Shown: in pieces, positions 33,787-41,865 of the stretch
Position numbering within the stretch: position 1 is the first letter of the stretch
How the letters are laid out: the number at the start of each line of letters is the position of its first letter
Assembly: GCF_010686685.1 (NCBI RefSeq)
Contig: NZ_JAAGWD010000004.1
Span: forward strand, 410,330-474,329
Source: Pontibacter burrus
GTDB taxonomy: Bacteria > Bacteroidota > Bacteroidia > Cytophagales > Hymenobacteraceae
Direction: 5' to 3'
DNA length: 64,000 bases
The notes under the pieces: model-generated
What the model saw: only the letters and a program-made list of their open reading frames with translations
What the model was told of the DNA's origin: nothing
The model's database searches: none
Program-made: the position numbers and the translations under genes

Positions 33787-34710
33787 TCACTTCCGGTTAT
33801 CGTCGCCCATCAACATGCTCAGGTAGCTTTCGTAGCGGGTAAGCGAAATCTCGTTGTGGCGCACGGCATCTACTATAGCGCAGCCGGGTTCATTAAAGTG
33901 GGTGCAGTTGTTAAAACGACACTGGTTCATACGCTCGCGCATTTCCGGGAAGTAGTGGCCCAGCTGGTTTTTTGAGATATCAACTATACCCAGTTCTTTT
34001 ATACCAGGCGTGTCTATGATGAAAGTCTCATTGTCGATCTCGAACATTTCGGCAAAGGTAGTGGTGTGCACGCCTTTATCCGAGAAATCAGAAATTTCAG
34101 AAGTCTTCAGCTCCAGGTCCGGAACTATAAGGTTGATGAGCGTAGATTTGCCTACACCCGAATGGCCCGAAAGTAAGGTTGTTTTGCCGTGCAACAGGCT
34201 GTTCATTTCCTCAGTTCCTTCGTTTGTCTTAGCCGAAACCGTGATGCTGCTGTAGCCAATTTGCTGGTACATGTGGCTGATCTGGCGCTGGTAATCGCGC
34301 ATCTCCTCGTCGTACAGGTCAGTTTTGTTGAAGACTAGTACGGTTGGGATGTCGTAAGCTTCGGCGGTGACTAAAAAGCGGTCAATAAATCCGAAGGAGG
34401 TACGTGGCGAAACCAGGGTAACTATAAGCAGGGCCTGGTCCAGGTTGGCAGCTATGATGTGTGAGTAGGCTGTTTTATGCGTACTCTGGCGGATGATGTA
34501 GTTTTCGCGGTTTTCTATCTTATGGATCACGGCGGTGTCTTCGCCGGTCGTTTCCACGTCAAACTCCACGCGGTCGCCAACAGCCAGTGGATTGCTTACC
34601 TTAAGGCCTTTTATTTTGAACTTTCCGCGCAAACGGGCACGGTGCAGCTTGCCTTCCGCATCCCGAACCAAATACCACGATCCCGTCGATTTAACTACAA
34701 CTCCTTTCAT
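33787..34710 (-). CDS. rsgA: Ribosome small subunit-dependent GTPase A
   Basis: 307 residues. Matures the 30S subunit. An N-terminal OB-fold (residues ~1-70), then a circularly permuted GTPase domain: FNKTDLYDEE (G4) comes before GHSGVGKSTLIN (G1), followed by DTPGIKELG (G3). The C-terminal zinc finger has CRFNNCTHFNEPGC with the Cys-His-Cys set. All functional motifs are present. It lies one base downstream of kdtA on the same strand, so they share a transcript. Confidence 0.95.
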   Translation of the reverse strand: MKGVVVKSTGSWYLVRDAEGKLHRARLRGKFKIKGLKVSNPLAVGDRVEFDVETTGEDTAVIHKIENRENYIIRQSTHKTAYSHIIAANLDQALLIVTLVSPRTSFGFIDRFLVTAEAYDIPTVLVFNKTDLYDEEMRDYQRQISHMYQQIGYSSITVSAKTNEGTEEMNSLLHGKTTLLSGHSGVGKSTLINLIVPDLELKTSEISDFSDKGVHTTTFAEMFEIDNETFIIDTPGIKELGIVDISKNQLGHYFPEMRERMNQCRFNNCTHFNEPGCAIVDAVRHNEISLTRYESYLSMLMGDDNRK

Positions 34711-34711
34711 C

Positions 34712-35956
34712 TTATCTTTTTAACAGGCGCTGTATATCGGCCATAATTTGTGTGGTGGCACCTGCCTGCTCTTGTACGTATTGTTTTTCGGTGTCGGTTA
34801 TAGTTTGTCTAGCGCCGGGTGTGGTTTGTACCTTCTCAAAAGCAGCCAGCAGCTCATCGGCATTATTCACCGGAAAAGCACAATCTAGTTTTACCAGGTC
34901 CACCGCTTCCTGAAACTTACCATACTTAGGCCCGAAAAACAGCGGTAACCCAAATACGGCAGCCTCTAATGTGTTATGAAGTCCTTTGCCAAAAGCACCA
35001 CCAATGTAAGCGTACGTGCCATAACTATAGAGCGCCGACAGCATGCCAATATTATCGATCACCAGCACGCTATAGTTGGCTATAGTTTGGGCATCCGCCT
35101 GCGAGAACCTAACAGCACCTTCGCCTATAGTTTGTATCAGGGTTGAGATGCCACTCTCGTGGATCTCGTGTGGCGCGATGATGAACTTTATAGTTGACTT
35201 ATACTTCTGGATAAGCGGAAGTAAAACATCAATATCGGCAGGCCAGCTGCTTCCTACCATAAACACCTTTTGCCCGGCAGTAAAAGCATCCACAACAGGT
35301 ATCGGTTTTATAGTGGCGGCAGTCTGCAGTACACGGTCGAAGCGTGTGTCGCCGGCTATAGTTGCCTGGGTAACTCCTATAGTTTGCAGCAGCTCCAGCG
35401 ATTGTTTGTTTTGCGTATAGATGTGCGTGAAGCGGCGCAGCATGTTGCGGTTAAATTCCCCGTATGGCTTAAAGAAAACTTGGTCTTGCCGGAAAATAGC
35501 CGAAATAGAAAGTATCGGAATATGATGCTGCTCCAGCTCCTGCAGGTAATAATGCCAGAACTCGTACTTTACGAACACTGCCAGCTTTGGCTGAACTATA
35601 GTTATGAATTTCCGGGCATTGGCAGCACTATCCAGCGGCAGGTAAAAGATAAAATCGGCACCGCTATAGTTTTTGCGCACTTCGTAACCGGAAGGGGAGA
35701 AGAAGGTAAGCAGCACTTTATACTCTGGAAACTCGGCTTTAAAGGCTTCTATAACCGGGCGGCCCTGCTCAAATTCACCCAACGAAGCACAATGAAACCA
35801 CACGACCGACGCTGTGTTGCCAGCAAACGCCTCTTGCAACTTCTCAAACTGCCTGTCGCGGCCCTGCAGCATTAGCTTTGCCTTTTGGTTAAAAGGTGCC
35901 GCCACGGTGAGTAGTCCGTTGTAAGCTTTCAGGCCAATGTCGTAGAGTAGTTTCAA
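34712..35956 (-). CDS. kdtA: 3-deoxy-D-manno-octulosonic acid transferase (Kdo transferase)
   Basis: 414 residues from a TTG start at 35956 (LKLLYDIGLKAYNGLL); upstream in-frame sequence shows no similarity. Adds Kdo to lipid A precursor. The N-terminal GT30 region has VWFHCASLGEFEQGRPVIEAFK, and the C-terminal half has KVFMVGSSWPADID, FIIAPHEIHESG and YIGGAFGKGLHNTLEAAVFG, all standard. It overlaps no other gene and precedes rsgA by one base. This gene is unusually dense in CTATAG and TATAGTT cores, for example four within 35030-35130. Confidence 0.9.
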   Translation of the reverse strand: MKLLYDIGLKAYNGLLTVAAPFNQKAKLMLQGRDRQFEKLQEAFAGNTASVVWFHCASLGEFEQGRPVIEAFKAEFPEYKVLLTFFSPSGYEVRKNYSGADFIFYLPLDSAANARKFITIVQPKLAVFVKYEFWHYYLQELEQHHIPILSISAIFRQDQVFFKPYGEFNRNMLRRFTHIYTQNKQSLELLQTIGVTQATIAGDTRFDRVLQTAATIKPIPVVDAFTAGQKVFMVGSSWPADIDVLLPLIQKYKSTIKFIIAPHEIHESGISTLIQTIGEGAVRFSQADAQTIANYSVLVIDNIGMLSALYSYGTYAYIGGAFGKGLHNTLEAAVFGLPLFFGPKYGKFQEAVDLVKLDCAFPVNNADELLAAFEKVQTTPGARQTITDTEKQYVQEQAGATTQIMADIQRLLKR

Positions 35957-36072
35957 AACTATAGGTTGTGATTTGCTGCAAATATAGCGGTTTAGGTTGC
36001 AATAGTTTTGATTGTGTTTACCTCTGCCAACTATAGTTGCGTACAATTCTTACCCTAAACAGCAAACTCAAA

Positions 36073-36702
36073 ATGGCAGACAGCAGCGCGCAGGAAATAA
36101 AAATAGCAGTTTTCGACCTGAACAAGACCTTCTATAACAAGAGCTCCAAAGACGAATTCTTTAAGTTTATCAGCACTAAAAAACCGCATAAAGCTGCTTA
36201 TTATGTGCAGATGCTCTATTATAAAGCCCTGCTGAAAATGCACCAGATCAGACAAACCGAGTTTAAAGAGAACTTTTTTAATTACCTGGATAACCTGCCA
36301 CCCGACAAGGTGAAAGAATACGCCAAAGAGTTTTGGGAGAAAGAGTACCCGGAGAATTTTAACCGGGAAATAAAGGAACGGCTGGATAAGCTGAAAAAGG
36401 ATGGCGTACAGGTTTTCTGCGCTACCGGCGGGCTGGAAATTTACGTCGAGCCGCTGTTTGAACTATACAAGATTGATGGGTTCTTCGGGACAAAGGCAAA
36501 CTATATTGACAATACGTACCTGGTTGATGGCAAAGCCTGCAAGGAAGAGGAGAAGATTGCCCGTTTAGACAAGCATTTCGGGGATAAGAAATACAGAATT
36601 GTAGAAGCTTACTCTGACGATAAAGAAGAAATTGTAAAGCAAGCGGATAAAGCCTGGTTGGTAAAAGACGGAGAACTAAAGCCCTATAAAAAGCAAACCT
36701 AA
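36073..36702 (+). CDS. HAD-superfamily hydrolase (HAD-IB-like) with altered motif I
   Basis: 209 residues from ATG 36073 (MADSSAQEIKIAVFDL). HAD features: motif I is FDLNKTF, motif II CATGG (FCATGGLEIYVEP), a helical cap between them, and motif IV AYSDDKEE. The usual DxDxT is here DLNKT, with Asn at the second Asp, which normally acts as general acid/base. It resembles SerB/HAD-IB acyl transferases or phosphatases. The change may lower phosphatase activity or alter the reaction. Neighbours suggest no pathway. Confidence 0.82.
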   Translation: MADSSAQEIKIAVFDLNKTFYNKSSKDEFFKFISTKKPHKAAYYVQMLYYKALLKMHQIRQTEFKENFFNYLDNLPPDKVKEYAKEFWEKEYPENFNREIKERLDKLKKDGVQVFCATGGLEIYVEPLFELYKIDGFFGTKANYIDNTYLVDGKACKEEEKIARLDKHFGDKKYRIVEAYSDDKEEIVKQADKAWLVKDGELKPYKKQT

Positions 36703-36740
36703 ACTATAGTTTACCTGATTGGGATAGGTATTAATTGTTC

Positions 36741-36748
36741 TATATTTG
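36741..36748 (+). promoter_or_regulatory. Putative promoter of the VOC protein gene
   Basis: TATATTTG is a full -7 match, 36 bases before the ATG at 36785. A TTGG at 36719-36722, 18 bases before it, could serve as the -33 element. Confidence 0.6.
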
Positions 36749-36784
36749 GAAACAGAACGATCATCTAACCTTATAAACTATACC

Positions 36785-37216
36785 ATGGCATCAATCAGCC
36801 CTTACTTGACCTTTGCAGGCAACTGCGAAGAAGCATTCAACTTTTACCGATCTGTTTTCGGTGGCGATTTCCCGTATGTAGGTCGCTTTAAAGACATGCC
36901 TTCCGAAAACCCAATCCCGGAATCAGAAGGAGACAAGATCATGCACATTTCGCTGCCGATCAGCAAGGAAACTACTTTAATGGGATCAGATTCTTCTGAA
37001 GCGTTCGGTCATGCTACGGTAATGGGCAACAACTTTTCTATCTCTATCAACGCCGATAACGAAGACGAAGCGAAACGCCTGTTTGATGGCTTATCTGCCG
37101 GTGGCCAGGTAACAATGGCTTTGAATAAAACTTTCTGGGGTGCGCTTTTCGGCATGTTTACCGACAAATTCGGTATCAACTGGATGGTGAACTACGATTA
37201 CGAGCAGAAACACTAA
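36785..37216 (+). CDS. VOC family protein (PhnB-like)
   Basis: 143 residues from ATG 36785 (MASISPYLTFAGNCEEAF). It has two beta-alpha-beta-beta-beta modules typical of the glyoxalase/bleomycin resistance fold in the PhnB subgroup: YLTFAGNCEEAFNFYRSVFGG, MPSENPIPESEGDKIMH, TLMGSDSSEAFG, and the C-terminal FWGALFGMFTDKFGINWMVNYD. Such proteins often bind a metal; the function of the PhnB-like group is not settled. The crcB gene follows 12 bases downstream, so they may be co-transcribed. Confidence 0.9.
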   Translation: MASISPYLTFAGNCEEAFNFYRSVFGGDFPYVGRFKDMPSENPIPESEGDKIMHISLPISKETTLMGSDSSEAFGHATVMGNNFSISINADNEDEAKRLFDGLSAGGQVTMALNKTFWGALFGMFTDKFGINWMVNYDYEQKH

Positions 37217-37228
37217 ACTATAGTTTAA

Positions 37229-37600
37229 ATGAAGATACTTCTGGCAATTGGGGCAGGCAGTTTTATAGGTGGCGTGGGGCGATACCTGTTATCGCAGCTT
37301 ATACAATCAAAAAGCCTGACCCAATTTCCGGTTGGTACGCTGGTAGTAAATATAGTAGGCTGTTTCCTGATCGGGATTGTTTTTGGCCTTTTTGCCAAAG
37401 GTACTCTATCAGATGAATGGCGCTTATTCCTGGCGACCGGCGTATTGGGTGGCTTTACCACATTCTCAGCCTTCTCCGGCGAAACGATAAGCCTGCTACA
37501 AGGCGGCCAGTATTGGCCGGCAATAGTTTATGTGCTTGCAAGCGTACTGCTTGGGTTGCTGGCAACCTTTATAGGGTTATGGCTGGTTAAGTTAGCGTAA
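37229..37600 (+). CDS. crcB: Fluoride ion transporter CrcB
   Basis: 123 residues, four membrane segments. Fluc-type fluoride channel that removes F- from the cytoplasm. Motifs: GGVGRYLLSQLI at the start, TLVVNIVGCFLIGIVFG (with the conserved Asn), and GGFTTFSAFSGE, the track of Phe/Thr/Ser that lines the pore. A fluoride riboswitch (GGNGATGG type) is not seen upstream. Confidence 0.95.
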   Translation: MKILLAIGAGSFIGGVGRYLLSQLIQSKSLTQFPVGTLVVNIVGCFLIGIVFGLFAKGTLSDEWRLFLATGVLGGFTTFSAFSGETISLLQGGQYWPAIVYVLASVLLGLLATFIGLWLVKLA

Positions 37601-37700
37601 GTAATTAACGCAAATTTCCTTAAATTATGATTATCTGCCGCTGATTAAACAGCTAAAAATAGTATATTCGGAATACTGATTTTAACCAACCATATCCGTC

Positions 37701-38348
37701 ATGTTCGCTCTGCTCTTCATTTTGTTCCTGGGAACGGGTGATGTCCCACCTATAGGAACCGCAAAAGTAAAAGACTATTATATAGATCGAACAGAAGTCC
37801 TGAACGTGCACTGGATGGAATACATGTTTTATAGAAAAAAGCAGCTGGATTCTGCAGAAGTGCATACTCTTTATCCTCAGGAAAGCAATACCTGGTATAC
37901 ATTACCCGAAAATTACTTTAAACCGATTGTATTAATTACTTACGAGCAGGCTTTGGATTATTGTAACTGGCGGTCTGAGGTTGTAAGTAAAAATATGAAC
38001 AGGAAGGTTAAGTACACGCTGCCTACGAAAGAAGAATGGAGCGAAATTGCTGAAGCTCTCTTACATTCAGAGTTCGAAAGGATTAATAAAGAGCTGGAGA
38101 AAACTAAAAGAAAACAACGAAGACGTTCAGGAGTTTATTTTGTTCAGAATGCAAGTCGGAAGGATAACAGGATTTTAAATATTTTTGATAATGTTAGTGA
38201 AATGACATTAACAGAATATGTAGCAATGGGTGGTAACAACTATAGCCCAGACGAGTTAGATGGCAGCACAACCAGAACGATGCAGTATAACTCACCACAT
38301 TTATATCTCGGATTTAGATGTATTGCTAAGTTTGTAGATGAGGAATAA
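37701..38348 (+). CDS. FGE-sulfatase (SUMF1) domain protein
   Basis: 215 residues. A hydrophobic N-terminal segment (MFALLFILFLGTGDV) suggests export. SUMF1-like elements: DYYIDRTEVLNVHWMEYM, VLITYEQALDYCNWRSEVV, YTLPTKEEWSEIAEAL, NIFDNVSEMT and YLGFRCIAKF. Compared with full formylglycine-generating enzymes it is short and the copper-binding Cys pair is not evident, so it is probably not catalytic. In Bacteroidota related domains occur in gliding proteins (GldJ/GldK). A near-promoter TATATTCG lies at 37663-37670. Confidence 0.82.
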   Translation: MFALLFILFLGTGDVPPIGTAKVKDYYIDRTEVLNVHWMEYMFYRKKQLDSAEVHTLYPQESNTWYTLPENYFKPIVLITYEQALDYCNWRSEVVSKNMNRKVKYTLPTKEEWSEIAEALLHSEFERINKELEKTKRKQRRRSGVYFVQNASRKDNRILNIFDNVSEMTLTEYVAMGGNNYSPDELDGSTTRTMQYNSPHLYLGFRCIAKFVDEE

Positions 38349-38434
38349 AGATCTGCTTTATCTTCTTGCTACTATGTTGACCTAACTATAGTTGATAAAC
38401 CATGCTACGGCACGGGTTAAGCTGGCCTAAGTAA

Positions 38435-38749
38435 TCAGTTCAAGAATCCTTCCATACTTCTGAATACGGACACCATTGCTAGTCCTCTTTCTGACAGTGT
38501 ATATTCAATGTGCAGCGGTTTTTCTTGAACTATAGTTTTAACCAGGATATCTGCTTCTTCCATTTCCTTGAGTGCTGTAGCCACTGATTGCTTATTGGAG
38601 CCCGGTAACTGGCGCAGCAAACTGTTAAACCGCACCGGCCCTCCCAACGCCAATCTAAAGATCTGCGGCTTCCATTTACCTGATAATTGCTTTAAAATGT
38701 TCTCGGCGGGGCAGCTCGGATCGCCTTGTGAAAAATTATTGGTAGTCAT
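38435..38749 (-). CDS. HxlR family winged-helix regulator
   Basis: 104 residues, one winged helix-turn-helix. Typical HxlR layout: CPAENILKQLSGKWKPQIFR (with the conserved Cys near the N-terminus and the GKW...I motif), FNSLLRQLPGSNKQSVATALKEME (recognition helix region), and HIEYTLSERGLAMVSVF. HxlR regulators often respond to aldehydes or oxidants through the Cys. Divergent from the DsbA-family gene 122 bases away, so it may control that gene. Confidence 0.92.
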   Translation of the reverse strand: MTTNNFSQGDPSCPAENILKQLSGKWKPQIFRLALGGPVRFNSLLRQLPGSNKQSVATALKEMEEADILVKTIVQEKPLHIEYTLSERGLAMVSVFRSMEGFLN

Positions 38750-38813
38750 GTTTTTTTGACTAATTGACTCTCCCTGATTATAGTTCGACCTTTGTAAAAG
38801 TAGTTCAATACAG

Positions 38814-38835
38814 CCTGTTAGCTACTATAGTAACA
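38814..38835. promoter_or_regulatory. Inverted repeat in the HxlR/DsbA divergent region
   Basis: CTGTTAGC...TAACAG flanks a TACTATAGTA palindrome. It lies between the divergent regulator and DsbA-family genes and could be an operator, or a variant of the window-wide CTATAG palindrome. Confidence 0.35.
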
Positions 38836-38871
38836 GGTTATTTTTTACAATGTTTAACGAGAAATAAAACC

Positions 38872-39783
38872 ATGGAGACAAAACCAATGATGCATTGCGA
38901 TATGGAAACCGGTATCTGCGAAATACCAACTTCAGAAGCAACTATAGAAGATACCAATATCGCTGCCACTAAGAAGCCAATCAAACTATTATACTTTACC
39001 GACCCGATCTGTTCTTCGTGCTGGGGCATCGATCCGCAGCTAAAGAAACTGGCGCTGGAGTACGGATCCTATTTTGAAGTAGAATACCGCATGGGCGGCC
39101 TGCTGAGAAGTTGGGATACTTACGGTGGCCGCGACGTGAACGGACCAGCCAGCGTAGCCCAGCACTGGGAAGAAGCCGGCGCCTACTACGAAATGCCAAT
39201 AGACGGCGACCTGTGGCTGGAAGATCCGCTGCCATCTTCTTACCCGCCATCTATAGCCTTTAAAGCGGCCCAGTTGCAAGGCGAAGAAAAAGCCGTGAAG
39301 TTCCTGCGCAGGATAAAGGAAATGATCTTTTTAGAGAAGAAAAACATTGCCCGCTGGGAAAACCTGGCACTCGCTGCAGAACAAACCGGCCTGGATGTAG
39401 TGCAGTTAAAAGCTGATTTTGAAGGAAAAGCAGTAGAGCTGTTCCAGCAGGATTTAACTATGGCGCGACAGCTGGGTGTTCGGGGCTTCCCGACCATTTT
39501 TGTATCGGATGAGAACGATAACCGTGTGCTGGTATATGGCTCGCGCCCTTACGAGCAGTATGAGCAGGCGCTGCTGCAGCTACACCCGGACGCAACTAAA
39601 AAAGCGTATGATACTGATTACACATCACTTTTTGCCAACTATAGCACGCTTACAACCAAAGAGTTTGCGGTACTTGCTGGTGTGAAAAAGAGCGAGGCAG
39701 AAGTGTATCTGCAGAAATTATATGAGGAAGGTAAGATTGGCAAATATGCATCCAAGAACGGCGCGCTGTGGATAAAACAGTAA
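38872..39783 (+). CDS. DsbA family thiol-disulfide protein with C-terminal extension
   Basis: 303 residues from ATG 38872 (METKPMMHCDMETGICEI). Thioredoxin fold with the active motif FTDPICSSCWGI (CSSC) at about residues 46-57, a helical insertion as in FrnE/SpxH, and the cis-Pro in GVRGFPTIFV. No signal peptide, so cytoplasmic. After the DsbA domain comes an extension of about 75 residues resembling a winged helix (LTTKEFAVLAGVKKSEAEVY, KIGKYASKNGALWIK). Possibly a regulatory or ClpXP adaptor-like protein. Shares its divergent promoter region with the HxlR gene. Confidence 0.83.
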   Translation: METKPMMHCDMETGICEIPTSEATIEDTNIAATKKPIKLLYFTDPICSSCWGIDPQLKKLALEYGSYFEVEYRMGGLLRSWDTYGGRDVNGPASVAQHWEEAGAYYEMPIDGDLWLEDPLPSSYPPSIAFKAAQLQGEEKAVKFLRRIKEMIFLEKKNIARWENLALAAEQTGLDVVQLKADFEGKAVELFQQDLTMARQLGVRGFPTIFVSDENDNRVLVYGSRPYEQYEQALLQLHPDATKKAYDTDYTSLFANYSTLTTKEFAVLAGVKKSEAEVYLQKLYEEGKIGKYASKNGALWIKQ

Positions 39784-39807
39784 GCTGAACTATAGAATGA
39801 TATAAAC

Positions 39808-39841
39808 AAAAATCCCTGGCCTGAATGGCCGGGGATTTTTA
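39808..39841 (+). terminator. Terminator after the DsbA-family gene
   Basis: Stem AAAAATCCCTGGCC / GGCCGGGGATTTTT (one G-T pair) with a T-run. Confidence 0.88.
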
Positions 39842-39903
39842 TTTTATAGCTGATAAGGCTTGTTTTACGTTAATAGACGTTTCGGAATTATTAATTGTGG
39901 CAG

Positions 39904-40575
39904 ATGATAAATAGGTTAATACATAATCTTTCTCTAATCACCATTATTGGAGTACTTGCTGGTTGTTCCAAAGATGAAGTTGAAACGCATGAGCCTACAA
40001 TTAAGGCTCCGGCTACCTTTGAGCTATACAACGTCGAGACCAGCGATGTTGAAGTGTATACCAAAGATGGTAAAGTAACCGGCGATAAGGCAAAACACTT
40101 AGGCGGAAGTAAGTACCTGTTCTCAACTATAGTTGCCAATGTTTTAAAAGCAGAGTTTAAGGAGCAGGATACTGTAATTGTCTACAGCGAGTTTAAGCCG
40201 GATCCAAGCATAGAAAACAGCTTCTCTCATACTTATACTGCCTCGTACCAAAAACAAAACATAACCTTCAACCCATTAAAACTAACTCCGGTAATGGTTC
40301 TGAACCCATCTGCTTCAGAAGGCTACAGGCTGGAAAATGATTTCAAAAAACTGGAAGAATTGCACAAGCTATTTATTGTAAAGCGGAATGATAGTATCCT
40401 GGCAATTGAGCGGTATCAGGAGGTTTTCTTGCGGCAGATAGGCAGTATAAAGAAAAGTTTGTTCCTGACAGTAAATACAGATGCTGACAAGCATTTACAT
40501 AACCAGTTTCTGAAAGGTTCTGATACGTTATGGATCAGAAAGCAAACTATCTACTTAAAGAAGGTTGAGAAATAA
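39904..40575 (+). CDS. Hypothetical lipoprotein
   Basis: 223 residues from ATG 39904 (MINRLIHNLSLITIIGVLAGC). The lipobox LAGC puts the lipidated Cys at about residue 21. The mature part has alternating charged and hydrophobic residues and no family I know (VYTKDGKVTGDKAKHLGGSK, YRLENDFKKLEELHKLFIV). Probably anchored in the outer membrane. No functional link to its neighbours. Confidence 0.7.
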   Translation: MINRLIHNLSLITIIGVLAGCSKDEVETHEPTIKAPATFELYNVETSDVEVYTKDGKVTGDKAKHLGGSKYLFSTIVANVLKAEFKEQDTVIVYSEFKPDPSIENSFSHTYTASYQKQNITFNPLKLTPVMVLNPSASEGYRLENDFKKLEELHKLFIVKRNDSILAIERYQEVFLRQIGSIKKSLFLTVNTDADKHLHNQFLKGSDTLWIRKQTIYLKKVEK

Positions 40576-40626
40576 GGATGCTCTTCTTCTCTGAGAAGGA
40601 TGCGACACTGTCTGTTTAAATAAAAC

Positions 40627-40656
40627 AAAAAGCCCCGGCATTTTTGCCGGGGCTTT
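40627..40656. terminator. Bidirectional terminator
   Basis: Stem AAAAGCCCCGGCA / TGCCGGGGCTTTT with a four-T loop, between convergent genes. Confidence 0.93.
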
Positions 40657-40681
40657 TCTATCAATAAGTTACTTTTAAAGC

Positions 40682-41311
40682 TTAGTGCTTTGCAAGGTAG
40701 TTAGATACACCTTCTTTTGTAGCCTGCATCGCTTCTTTACCTTCAGACCAGTTTGCCGGGCAAACTTCGCCTTTCTCTTCGAAATACTGCAGGGCATCAA
40801 CCATACGCAGCGCCTCGTCGATAGAACGGCCAAGTGGAAGGTCGTTTACAACCTGGTGACGAACTACACCTTCTTTGTCGATCAGGAACAGACCGCGGTA
40901 AGCAACCGGCTCACCAACAAATTCTACCTGACCTTCTTCGTTGTACTCGTAGTGACCAGCCAATACATCGTAGTTCTGAGCAATCGTTTTAGAAGCATCA
41001 GCTACCAATGGGTAGTTAACACCTTCGATACCACCCTGGTTACGTGGTGTGTTCAGCCATGCAAAGTGAGAGAAATGTGTGTCAGTAGAGCAACCAACTA
41101 CAGCAACGTTTTTACGCTCAAACTCCTCCATTCTGTCCTGGAAAGCGATGATCTCGGTAGGACAAACGAAAGTGAAGTCCATTGGGTAGAAATAGAAAAT
41201 CACGTGTTTTTTACCGATATACTGTTCCAATGAGAAGTTCTCTACGAACTCACCGTTTTCAACGGCCATTGCTTTAAAAGAAGGTGCTTTTTTACCTACT
41301 AATACTGCCAT
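40682..41311 (-). CDS. Peroxiredoxin, typical 2-Cys (AhpC/Prx)
   Basis: 209 residues. Reduces hydrogen peroxide and alkyl hydroperoxides. The peroxidatic Cys is in FYPMDFTFVCPTEI at about residue 51, and the resolving Cys in GEVCPANWSEG near the C-terminus. The typical 2-Cys layout and length are normal. It lies 29 bases downstream of the perR-like gene on the same strand, so both are probably one operon under control of the 7-1-7 palindrome at 41815-41829. A TlpA- or AhpF-type reductase is not adjacent. Confidence 0.96.
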   Translation of the reverse strand: MAVLVGKKAPSFKAMAVENGEFVENFSLEQYIGKKHVIFYFYPMDFTFVCPTEIIAFQDRMEEFERKNVAVVGCSTDTHFSHFAWLNTPRNQGGIEGVNYPLVADASKTIAQNYDVLAGHYEYNEEGQVEFVGEPVAYRGLFLIDKEGVVRHQVVNDLPLGRSIDEALRMVDALQYFEEKGEVCPANWSEGKEAMQATKEGVSNYLAKH

Positions 41312-41340
41312 GTTTATTTAATTTTTAGGGTTTTAATAAT

Positions 41341-41808
41341 CTATTTAGAAACTCGTATAATACTGATTTGTTTATCGGGCTCCACCTTATTTCCTGTTAG
41401 CTGTACCGAAAAGCCTTTGATCTCGAAGTTCTCCAGCTTTCGTTTGCTGAAAAAGTCTGTCAGCAGTTGCTCCAGTTCTTCGTCTTCAAAATCGACTATC
41501 TCTTTGGTTCTGCTACAGAAGATGTGATTATGCACATGCGTGTTCGCATCGTAACGCTTACCACCTTTCTCCGAGAGCGCCCTTTTGATCAGGCCTGTCT
41601 CCACAAACGTATCCAGCGTTTTGTAAACCGTACCCAGCGAGATGGTAGGATTTGCCGATCTCAGGTGCTGATGCACATCTTCGGCAGTAGGATGGTGCCC
41701 ATGCAGTTCCATCACCGACTCAAATACAACAATGCGCTGATGTGTGGCCTTTAGTCCACCATCCGATAGGCGCTGTCGTACTTCGTCTCGCGTGAGTTTT
41801 TGCTGCAT
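41341..41808 (-). CDS. perR: Fur family regulator, PerR-like
   Basis: 155 residues. N-terminal winged helix with GLKATHQRIVVFESVMELHGHHPTAEDV and TISLGTVYKTLDTFVETGLI (recognition helix). The dimerisation and metal part has YDANTHVHNHIFC and ends in FEIKGFSVQLTGN. Only one cysteine occurs in the whole protein, so the Cys4 structural zinc site of classical PerR is absent. The neighbouring peroxiredoxin and the operator just upstream support a peroxide-sensing role. Named PerR by context; Fur proper cannot be excluded. Confidence 0.85.
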   Translation of the reverse strand: MQQKLTRDEVRQRLSDGGLKATHQRIVVFESVMELHGHHPTAEDVHQHLRSANPTISLGTVYKTLDTFVETGLIKRALSEKGGKRYDANTHVHNHIFCSRTKEIVDFEDEELEQLLTDFFSKRKLENFEIKGFSVQLTGNKVEPDKQISIIRVSK

Positions 41809-41814
41809 ACTAGA

Positions 41815-41829
41815 TAAGAATAATTCTTA
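41815..41829 (-). promoter_or_regulatory. PerR/Fur box (perfect 7-1-7 palindrome)
   Basis: TAAGAAT-A-ATTCTTA, arms of seven with one centre base, the geometry known for Fur/PerR operators. It lies 7 bases upstream of the perR start codon and downstream of the -7 element, suited to repress the perR-prx transcript. Confidence 0.8.
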
Positions 41830-41846
41830 ACTAAGGAAAGTTCCTG

Positions 41847-41854
41847 CAAAGATA
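41847..41854 (-). promoter_or_regulatory. Putative -7 promoter element of perR-prx
   Basis: TATCTTTG on the minus strand matches TAnnTTTG. It lies just upstream of the 7-1-7 operator. Confidence 0.6.
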
Positions 41855-41865
41855 GAAGTAAGTTT

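Noticed and set aside
35270..35875. 201-residue plus-strand frame inside kdtA
   Set aside because: kdtA carries all family motifs; this frame has none.
37100..37228. Fluoride riboswitch ahead of crcB
   Set aside because: crcB starts 12 bases after the VOC gene and no GGNGATGG-type aptamer is visible there or before the VOC gene.
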